From Gemmataceae bacterium (GTDB taxonomy: Bacteria > Planctomycetota > Planctomycetia > Gemmatales > Gemmataceae), in the NCBI GenBank assembly GCA_020847555.1, contig JADLBT010000166.1, positions 1-18,669 of the forward strand: a DNA stretch of 18,669 nt. Reading direction: 5' to 3'. The notes beneath the pieces are model-generated. The model was not told where the DNA came from. It worked only from the letters and a program-made list of their open reading frames with translations, and did not search any database. Of this stretch, positions 1 through 5,748 are shown in pieces (the stretch's first letter is position 1; each line of letters begins with the position of its first letter). The position numbers were made by a program, and so were the translations under genes.

Positions 1-780
1 AAGAGTAAGTTTCGACCGTTCCATCACGTCCGCCGCGTGGCCACCGTCGCCGGCATGCTGCGGAACACCGCCGCGGCCGTCGCCGAGCGGATCGGTTGGG
101 ATCCGGCCACCATCGCCTCCCGCGTCCTGGGCCACGGCGACGGCGACAACGGCCAGGCAACGTCTCCTGACCGCTTACATTTCCTGCCGCTGCCGAGCAT
201 CACGCCCAACGGCGTCAGCGGCATCCGCCGGATCCTGGTTGTCGGCCCGCCAGGGTTCGACCTCGCCCCACTCCGCCGACGGCTCAACGGCGAGGAGTTG
301 CACGACCTGCACTCCAAACAGGCGGTGGCGATGCTGTCCGGCATCCCCACCACAGATCGCAACGTGATGCCCTTCCTTGAACCGGCGACAACGTGGAGCA
401 CCGTCACCCCGGTGATCCTGCCGGGGTACGATGATCCCAACGGTCTGCGCGGGAAATTGAAGGCCCGAGAGGCAAAGGGCCTGATAACTGCGACGGAGCA
501 GATGAATCTGCTCGCCCGTCTCGACGGCCGCATTCTGGATCTGATCTGGAAGGCGTTCCAACAGGCGGGCTGGACGCCCGACGCCCTCGCCGGTGCCGAG
601 GTCGAGTACCGCGCCGTCGGTTGGTTCCGCGGCCTCGATCTGGCCAGAAACTACGACTTGCCCCCGTTGCGGTTCCCCCGCTACCACCTCCGCATCCGGT
701 TCGCCCGGCCGGTCCAAGGTCCACTGGCAGTCGGCGGGGGGCGTTGGCGTGGGCTGGGCCTGTTCGCGAAAGAAGCGTGA
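1..780 (+). CDS. csb2: CRISPR type I-G protein Csb2 (Cas5-Cas6-like), 5' truncated by window edge
   Basis: The frame is open from base 1 and ends in TGA at 778-780, so about 259 C-terminal residues are visible and the true start lies outside. I recognise the Csb2 (GSU0054) family from its order of motifs: an HHVRR segment at the left edge, a LHFLPLPSI stretch, an IRRILVVGPPG strand, WSTVTPVILPGYDD in the middle, AEVEYRAVGWFRG, and a Gly-rich C-terminus GPLAVGGGRWRGLGLFA. In type I-G systems Csb2 is a fusion equivalent to Cas5 plus Cas6. It processes crRNA and caps the 5' handle in the Cascade-like complex (known for the family, not shown here). The usual partners (csb1, csx17/cas8, cas3, cas4-cas1) must lie upstream or be absent. 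Directly downstream are nuclease genes of the Mre11/Rad50 type rather than cas1 or cas2. The GTG at 37 is an internal codon, not a likely start. Confidence 0.88.
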   Translation, partial: KSKFRPFHHVRRVATVAGMLRNTAAAVAERIGWDPATIASRVLGHGDGDNGQATSPDRLHFLPLPSITPNGVSGIRRILVVGPPGFDLAPLRRRLNGEELHDLHSKQAVAMLSGIPTTDRNVMPFLEPATTWSTVTPVILPGYDDPNGLRGKLKAREAKGLITATEQMNLLARLDGRILDLIWKAFQQAGWTPDALAGAEVEYRAVGWFRGLDLARNYDLPPLRFPRYHLRIRFARPVQGPLAVGGGRWRGLGLFAKEA

Positions 781-906
781 CCGTGGCGCGTCATTGCGGC
801 AAGGCGGAATTCGTGTAACGCACAGGAGGAGTTCGACCAAAGCACAGCAGACGGCGACCGCGGGACGCACGGGGCGCCCCCTACCCGCCGCCCAGGGGGA
901 GGACCG

Positions 907-2121
907 ATGCGCATCATTCATACCGCCGACTGGCATCTCTGCGACTGGCTCCGCCAGGTCAACCGCACGGGCGATCTCCAGGCCCGCGACGAGGTCGTCG
1001 CGGGCCTATGCGAGGAACACCGGGCGGACGCGCTCCTGATCGCCGGCGACCTGTTCTCCGAGCAAGCCTCGGTCGAGGACATGACGCAGGCCCTGACACA
1101 CCTCCACGAGGTGTTCGCCCCGTTCTTCGCCCGCGGCGGGACGATCCTCGCCATCACCGGGAACCACGACAGGGAGACCCGCATCGAGATGCTGCGAGCC
1201 GGGATGCACCTCGCCGCCCCGGCCGCGGGAAGCCGCCAGTTCCTGCCCGGCCGCGCGTACCTGCTCAACCGACCCTACTTCGGTACGTTTCAGACCGCCG
1301 CTGGCGAGCGCGTCCAGGTCGTGCTGATCCCGTACCCGACGGCGAGCCGGTACGCCGAACAGGGTGACGCGTTCCGGTCCAAGGACGAGGAGAACCGCGT
1401 CCTGCACGGGCGCGTGGCCGAGGAGATCCAGTTCGCCGGCAACCACAAGGAGTTCGACCAGGCCTTGCCGACGATCCTGGGAGCGCACCTCCACGTCCGC
1501 GGGGCGGAGGTGCATTCGCTCTATAAACTCACGGAGCGGGACGACGTGGTGTTTGACACCGGCTTCCTGCCGACCGCCTGGGCCTACGTCGGGCTCGGTC
1601 ACATCCACAAGCCCCAGTGCCTCGGCGGGATGCACCACGTCCGCTACCCCGGGAGCCTCGATCGGCTCGACTTCGCCGAGCGCGCCGACGACAAGGGCGT
1701 CGTGCTGCTCGACCTCGGACCGACCGGGCTGCGCTGCGAGCCCGTCTGGTTCCCGATCGCCGCCACCCCGATGCGCGACGTCACCATCGCGGACGCCGTG
1801 GCCGAATTGCCCACGATTGCCGAGCGGTATCCGGACCGGGAGACGACCGTCGTCCGCGTCCGTGTGACCCACAACCCGGCCGGCCCGAGCCAGCATGAGA
1901 TCACCCAGGACCTCCGGCGCCTCTTCCCGCGCCACGCGGAGATCGCCTGGATCACCCCGGACTCCCCAGCCGGCAAGGCCGCGGCGAGCGGGTTCACGCC
2001 GCAGTCGGATTACCAGACGACCATCCGCGATTTCCTGACCAAGAGCCTGGACGGCGACCCGGACAAGGACGCGGTCATGGCGCTCGCCGAACGGTTCCTC
2101 ACCCCGGAGGCCGCGCCATGA
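907..2121 (+). CDS. sbcD: SbcD/Mre11-type DNA exonuclease subunit
   Basis: 404 residues of the calcineurin-like metallophosphoesterase family. All metal-binding motifs of Mre11/SbcD are present: HTADWH (D8, H10), AGDLF (D48), GNHDRE (N86, H87, D88), GAHLH (H194) and GLGHIH (H232, H234). Family members form a dimeric 3'-5' exonuclease and endonuclease that acts with SbcC/Rad50 on DNA ends and hairpins in the cytoplasm. The start is set by a strong Shine-Dalgarno (GGGGGAGG, 895-902) four bases before ATG. The gene begins 126 bases after csb2 on the same strand, and I see no terminator between them, so cotranscription is plausible. Its stop overlaps the sbcC start as ATGA, which implies translational coupling. 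After the phosphoesterase core (about residues 1-240), the C-terminal third is a capping and dimerisation region. It could be a CRISPR-dedicated paralogue rather than the housekeeping SbcD. Confidence 0.85.
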   Translation: MRIIHTADWHLCDWLRQVNRTGDLQARDEVVAGLCEEHRADALLIAGDLFSEQASVEDMTQALTHLHEVFAPFFARGGTILAITGNHDRETRIEMLRAGMHLAAPAAGSRQFLPGRAYLLNRPYFGTFQTAAGERVQVVLIPYPTASRYAEQGDAFRSKDEENRVLHGRVAEEIQFAGNHKEFDQALPTILGAHLHVRGAEVHSLYKLTERDDVVFDTGFLPTAWAYVGLGHIHKPQCLGGMHHVRYPGSLDRLDFAERADDKGVVLLDLGPTGLRCEPVWFPIAATPMRDVTIADAVAELPTIAERYPDRETTVVRVRVTHNPAGPSQHEITQDLRRLFPRHAEIAWITPDSPAGKAAASGFTPQSDYQTTIRDFLTKSLDGDPDKDAVMALAERFLTPEAAP

Positions 2122-3755
2122 TCCCGAAACGCATCGAACTGGAGAACTTCCTGAGTTTCGGCAAGCCGGCGGTGGCGTTCACGTTCACCGACGACGAGCC
2201 GCTGTGGGCTCTGTGCGGGAAGAACGGGGTCGGCAAGTCCGCCGTGTTCGACGGCATTACCTACGCGCTGTACGGCGAGCACCGCGGCGGCACCCAGAAG
2301 GCCGAGCAGCTGATCCGGCACGGGGCGAACGGGTTCCGGATCGTGCTGGAATTCGAGTTCGCTGGCGTCGAGTACCGGATCACCCGGGTCCGGGCGGGAC
2401 GGACCGCGCAGAAGGTGGAGCGCCGCATCGACGGCGAGTGGGAGGCGGTCCCCGGTGTGAACTCTGCGGCGGATGTCAAAGCCTGGGTCGAGAAGACGCT
2501 CGGGCTCGGGTACAAGGCGTTCACCTCGTCCGCCCTGCTCCGCCAGGGCGAAGCGGACAAGCTGTTCTCGGCCAGCCGGGACGAGCGCATCGCCGTCCTC
2601 AAGGGCATCATCGGCTTCGAGCGGTTCGAGGAGGTCTCCGGGCGGGTCCACGCGGCGACCCTCAGCCGCGGCAACACGCTCGACACGCTGCGGCGGCAGC
2701 TCGGCGCCTTGGTCGCGGTCACGCCGGAGGAACTGGCCGCCGCCGAGGCCGCCGTCACCACCGAGGAGCAGAAGCGAGACGAAGCCCAGACAGCTCCAGC
2801 CGACCTCGCGGAGCGTCTCGCGCGGGCCGAAGCCGACGAGAAGGCCACGGGAGAAACCAAGCAGGCGGCGTCGGGGGAGCTGGCTGCCGCCGCTGCCCTC
2901 CTGAAGCAAGCGCAAGACCGGCGTGATCGGTTCGCCGATGTCGCGGTCGGCGTGACCTGTTCCCAGTGCGGCCAACTGGTGGATGAGGCGCATGCGGCCA
3001 AGGAGCGCGCCCGCCTCGCTGACGCCGACGGCCTGCGCGCCCTCGTCGCCGAGTTGGACCGGCTGCAGTCGTCCGGCGTGGCGGCTCGGTTTGACTTGTT
3101 GCGGCAGGACGACGAGAAGCGCGCCGAGTGGTCGGAGCAGCTCCAGACCGTGCGGGCCGAGATCGATCGCATCCCGGCCGAAGCCCGGATACCGGTGACG
3201 GAGGCCGAGCGCCGCCAGGCCGAGGCGAAAGCGCTGTGGGACGCAGCGAACGCCGCCCGGGGCACGGCGGTGCGAACGCGGGACGGACTCCAATCCCGCG
3301 CGGAGCAGCATCAGGGCTTGACGGCCCAGCTGCGGACTGCCGAGCGGGAGCACGACCTGCACAAGAAGCTGGACAACCTCCTCGGCCAAACCGAGCTGCA
3401 GCGGGAACTCGTCCGCGACGCCGAACAGCAGATCGTGGGGCTGGCGAACGACACGTTGCAGCACCTCTCGGACGGCGACCTTTCGGTGGAGCAGGACGAC
3501 GAGGCCGCGGGCCGGGACGACAAGGCGTTCGCCCTGCGCGTGCGGCGGGCCGGCGACCCGCTCCCCATCGGGGTGCTGTTCCTGTCGGGAAGCCAGAAGT
3601 TCCGGGTCGCGGTTTCGGTGGCGCTCGCGGTCGGCCGCTTCGCCAGCGGACGCGCCAGGCCACTCGAAGCCGTCATCATCGACGAGGGCTTCGGCAGCCT
3701 CGACAAGGACGGCCTGCGGGCCACAGCCTGTGGGCTTTGCACGGGCCAGCTCTGA
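2118..3755 (+). CDS. sbcC: SbcC/Rad50-type ATPase, short coiled coil, C-terminus truncated
   Basis: 545 residues. Visible parts in order: Walker A GKNGVGKS (34-41), Q-loop LLRQGEADKLF (Q143), an Ala/Glu/Arg-rich coiled coil (about 180-440) bearing the zinc-hook CSQC (C281, C284), signature LSGSQKFR (from 489), Walker B VIIDEGFGSLD (D522, E523) and the D-loop (526-529). Normal SbcC/Rad50 continues for several tens of residues to the H-loop histidine that contacts the ATP gamma-phosphate. Here homology stops near residue 536 and the frame ends ACGLCTGQL. Full-length bacterial SbcC is about 1000 residues. This protein is nearer the size of short-arm phage gp46-like forms, but the missing H-loop is a real defect. 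The ATG overlaps the sbcD stop and is preceded by GGAGG at 2106-2110. It partners SbcD in the Mre11/Rad50 complex. The protein may be inactive, so the locus may be degrading. Confidence 0.82.
   Translation: MIPKRIELENFLSFGKPAVAFTFTDDEPLWALCGKNGVGKSAVFDGITYALYGEHRGGTQKAEQLIRHGANGFRIVLEFEFAGVEYRITRVRAGRTAQKVERRIDGEWEAVPGVNSAADVKAWVEKTLGLGYKAFTSSALLRQGEADKLFSASRDERIAVLKGIIGFERFEEVSGRVHAATLSRGNTLDTLRRQLGALVAVTPEELAAAEAAVTTEEQKRDEAQTAPADLAERLARAEADEKATGETKQAASGELAAAAALLKQAQDRRDRFADVAVGVTCSQCGQLVDEAHAAKERARLADADGLRALVAELDRLQSSGVAARFDLLRQDDEKRAEWSEQLQTVRAEIDRIPAEARIPVTEAERRQAEAKALWDAANAARGTAVRTRDGLQSRAEQHQGLTAQLRTAEREHDLHKKLDNLLGQTELQRELVRDAEQQIVGLANDTLQHLSDGDLSVEQDDEAAGRDDKAFALRVRRAGDPLPIGVLFLSGSQKFRVAVSVALAVGRFASGRARPLEAVIIDEGFGSLDKDGLRATACGLCTGQL
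3721..3733. repeat. Short hairpin at the sbcC break point
   Basis: CCACA-GCC-TGTGG is a perfect 5-bp stem with a 3-base loop, followed by GCTTT. It resembles the inner part of the CCCACGG...CCGTGGGC(TTT) hairpins found 3' of other genes in this window. It lies where sbcC homology stops and 30 bases before the chosen dus start. It may be a degenerate terminator brought in by the rearrangement that cut sbcC. The stem is short, so chance is possible. Confidence 0.3.
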
Positions 3756-3762
3756 GCAACGA

Positions 3763-4893
3763 ATGAATCTACAAATGATGCCCATCCCGAAGATCGAACC
3801 CGGTCGTCCGGCCGTCGTCCTGGCGCCGATGGACGGCGTCACCGACCCGGCGATGCGCGTGTTGCTGTCGGAGCTGGGCGGACTCACCTTTTGCGTGTCG
3901 GAGTTCGTGCGCGTCAGTCAGACGGTGCCCGGGGTAAAGGTGTTCCGCCAGACCGTGCCGGAACTCGCGACCGGCGGCTGCACCCAGGCGGGGTTGCCCG
4001 TGCAGGTCCAGCTCCTCGGCGGCGACCCGGACCGCGTCGCCGCGGCGGCCCTCGTCGCGGTACGGGCCGGCGCCCAGGCGGTGGACCTCAACTTCGGGTG
4101 CCCGGCCAAAACGGTCAACCGTCACGACGGCGGCGCCACGCTGCTTCAACATCCGGACCGCCTCCACGCCATCGTCGCCACCGTGCGCGCCGCCGTGCCC
4201 GCCCACGTCCCGGTCAGCGCCAAGCTGCGCCTCGGCTGGGAGGATATGAACGCGATCCACGTCAACGCCGAGCGCGCCGCGGCGGGGGGCGCCGACTGGA
4301 TCACCGTCCACGCTCGGACCAAGTCTCAGGGCTACCGTCCGCCGGCCTACTGGCAACCGCTCGGCGCGGTCCGGGCGCGGCTGGGGATCCCTGTCGTCGC
4401 CAACGGTGAAATCTGGACGGTCGAGGATCTGAAGCGCTGCCGCGACGTGACCGGGTGCGCGCATTTCATGCTCGGCCGCGGCGCCGTCGCGGACCCGACG
4501 CTGGCGCAGACCGCGGCGTGGGAGTTGGGCGTCCCCGGCGCGCGGTCTGTCGCGGCCGTGACGAAAACGCCGGCCTGGTGGCTGGGGTTGCTCGAACGCT
4601 TCGCCGCGTTGAGCGCTGCGTTCGGGCGGCCGCCGCGACCGATCGCCTGCCGGATCAAGCAGTGGCTGCACCTGGCCGACCGCGCCGGCGGGTTGTTCTG
4701 GTTCGACGCGGTCAAGCGGATAGATGACCTGACGGAGTTGCTGGATCGCATCCGCGCGCTGGCCGCCTCCCCGCTCACTGCTGTCGATGAACCGGCGTAT
4801 CCGCGAAGCGCCGCAGCGCCGAACGGTTCCACAATCCTGCTGGGCCTGTCGCCGTCCTCTCCTGCGCGGCTCCGCCCGCAGGGGAAGCGCTGA
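3763..4893 (+). CDS. dus: tRNA-dihydrouridine synthase, DusC-like
   Basis: About 376 residues. It is an FMN- and NADPH-dependent enzyme that reduces uridine to dihydrouridine in tRNA. Dus motifs seen: LAPMDGVTDPAMR near the N-terminus, VQLLGGDP, DLNFGCPAKTVN with the catalytic cysteine, KLRLGW, ITVHARTKSQGY, IPVVANGEIW and FMLGRGAVADP (phosphate-binding). The GRTK/ARTK-x-x-GYR and RIKQWL segments resemble E. coli DusC more than DusA or DusB. The start is uncertain: ATG codons at 3763, 3775 and 3778 and GTG at 3730 share the frame, and none has a clear Shine-Dalgarno. I chose 3763 because 3730 lies inside the truncated sbcC. About 45 residues of Ala/Pro-rich tail follow the core. A strong hairpin follows the stop. 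It is a housekeeping gene and probably marks the chromosomal flank of the CRISPR island. Confidence 0.9.
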   Translation: MNLQMMPIPKIEPGRPAVVLAPMDGVTDPAMRVLLSELGGLTFCVSEFVRVSQTVPGVKVFRQTVPELATGGCTQAGLPVQVQLLGGDPDRVAAAALVAVRAGAQAVDLNFGCPAKTVNRHDGGATLLQHPDRLHAIVATVRAAVPAHVPVSAKLRLGWEDMNAIHVNAERAAAGGADWITVHARTKSQGYRPPAYWQPLGAVRARLGIPVVANGEIWTVEDLKRCRDVTGCAHFMLGRGAVADPTLAQTAAWELGVPGARSVAAVTKTPAWWLGLLERFAALSAAFGRPPRPIACRIKQWLHLADRAGGLFWFDAVKRIDDLTELLDRIRALAASPLTAVDEPAYPRSAAAPNGSTILLGLSPSSPARLRPQGKR

Positions 4894-4900
4894 AGACCTG

Positions 4901-4924
4901 GCCCACGGGTCGTGGTCCGTGGGC
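4901..4924 (+). terminator. Probable terminator 3' of dus
   Basis: GCCCACGG (4901-4908) pairs perfectly with CCGTGGGC (4917-4924) across an 8-base loop, followed by TTT. It sits seven bases after the dus stop. It belongs to the recurrent CCCACGG/CCGTGGG hairpin family of this window (see 5591, 15900 and 18139). The U-run is short, so Rho-independent function is likely but unproven. Confidence 0.6.
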
Positions 4925-5073
4925 TTTCAGACGCCCTGTCCTCTCACCCTCTCCTTTGGCCCTTGCTCCAGATCCTGAATCGATTTTGTCCGCGCGGGCC
5001 TCTAACGTGGTACGAGGCGCCTGGCCCGACCGCCTCGGAGCGGGGCCGGAACCCGGGCTCCCGGGCGGCCGCG

Positions 5074-5102
5074 TTGCTCGCGCCGGGAGCCAAACCTATA
5101 AT
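5074..5102 (+). promoter_or_regulatory. Putative sigma70-type promoter of trxA
   Basis: TTGCTC (5074-5079), a 17-base spacer, then a perfect TATAAT (5097-5102). The -10 box stands out in GC-rich surroundings. It lies about 75 bases before the thioredoxin ATG, which gives a leader of roughly 65 nucleotides. The -35 matches TTGACA at only three positions. Confidence 0.55.
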
Positions 5103-5175
5103 CTCGGGGAGTGGTTCCCCACCACGTCCTTCCGGTGCGGGGGACGGGACTCTTGAGCGCGAAAGGAACGAACAC

Positions 5176-5514
5176 ATGGCCGGTAGGAACGTCCTGGAGT
5201 TTACCAGCGAGAACTGGGACCGCGAGGTCGAGCAGAGTACCATCCCTGTCGTCGTCGATTTCTGGGCGCCGTGGTGCGGGCCGTGTCGCCTTCTCGGGCC
5301 GACCATCGACAAGCTCGCCGACCAGTATGTCGGTCGCGTCAAGGTGGGCAAGCTGAACGTGGACGATGCCCAGGACATCGCCACCAAATTCGGCGTGACG
5401 AGCATTCCGCGGGTGCTCATCTTCAAGGGCGGCGACAGGCCGCGCAAGAGCTTCGTCGGCGTGCAGTCGGAGGGCGCCCTCGCCTCGGCGATCGACGGCG
5501 TCCTGCAGGACTGA
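5176..5514 (+). CDS. trxA: Thioredoxin
   Basis: 112 residues, the usual size for thioredoxin 1. It has the redox motif WCGPC (C34, C37), the DFWAPW strand-loop before it, the cis-proline in TSIPRVLIF (P78) and the FVGVQSEGAL segment near the end. It reduces protein disulfides in the cytoplasm, with electrons from thioredoxin reductase (family knowledge). No signal peptide or membrane segment is present. ATG 5176 is preceded by GAAAGGA (5161-5167) with an 8-base spacer. The frame is open further upstream, but those residues are Pro/Gly-rich and cross the promoter, so they are not part of the protein. It has its own promoter and is followed by three hairpins, so it is probably monocistronic. 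Confidence 0.93.
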   Translation: MAGRNVLEFTSENWDREVEQSTIPVVVDFWAPWCGPCRLLGPTIDKLADQYVGRVKVGKLNVDDAQDIATKFGVTSIPRVLIFKGGDRPRKSFVGVQSEGALASAIDGVLQD

Positions 5515-5545
5515 GACGGGATTACGTTGGCTGCACTCGATGCCG

Positions 5546-5569
5546 CTTGCAGCCTGGTGCAGGTGCAAG
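5546..5569 (+). terminator. First hairpin 3' of trxA
   Basis: CTTGCA-G-CCTG (5546-5556) pairs with CAGG-TGCAAG (5560-5569) across a 3-base loop, with one bulged G. It starts 31 bases after the thioredoxin stop. There is no U-run after it. It is the first of three successive hairpins and could be a terminator or an mRNA-stabilising stem. Confidence 0.4.
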
Positions 5570-5590
5570 GAGGCGGGTGTGCCACGGGTT

Positions 5591-5630
5591 CCTGGCAAGC
5601 CCACGGGGCGCCACCCGTGGGCTTGCCAGG
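5591..5630 (+). terminator. Perfect 17-bp hairpin of the CCCACGGG family
   Basis: CCTGGCAAGCCCACGGG (5591-5607) and its exact complement CCCGTGGGCTTGCCAGG (5614-5630) flank a 6-base loop (GCGCCA). The core matches the hairpins after dus, the PP2C gene and the glycosyltransferase. Termination of trxA readthrough is the simplest role. No long U-run follows. Confidence 0.6.
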
Positions 5631-5631
5631 C

Positions 5632-5673
5632 AAAACTCCGCAGGAGGGGGCTCCGGCCCCCTCCTGCAGTTTT
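5632..5673 (+). terminator. Third hairpin, ends in T-tract
   Basis: GCAGGAGGGGGC (5640-5651) pairs with GCCCCCTCCTGC (5656-5667) across TCCG. The stem is extended by AAAACT (5632-5637) pairing with AGTTTT (5668-5673), with a two-base bulge. The outer A/T pairs give an A-tract, GC-stem, T-tract layout, typical of an intrinsic terminator able to work in both directions. About 75 bases follow before the FHA gene. Confidence 0.65.
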
Positions 5674-5748
5674 GAAAGTCTCAACTTTGTGAGCGCTGCT
5701 GCCGATAAGGGGGGAGTACCGCGGATCCCGCCTTCGAGGGCAGCAGGG

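Noticed and set aside
1..900. CRISPR array next to csb2
   Set aside because: No direct repeats with spacers of regular length were seen here or elsewhere in the window. An array, if present, lies upstream.
2010..3887. Long open frame of 625 codons on the minus strand under sbcC
   Set aside because: It is an antisense shadow caused by high GC at third positions. The plus-strand frame carries all the Rad50 motifs.
4912..5175. Longer thioredoxin start
   Set aside because: It crosses the TATAAT promoter and adds residues absent from thioredoxins. ATG 5176 has a ribosome site.
5527..5748. Upstream extension of the FHA protein
   Set aside because: It would translate two of the intergenic hairpins into Gly/Pro-rich residues with no homology. 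ATG 5749 begins a normal FHA N-terminus.
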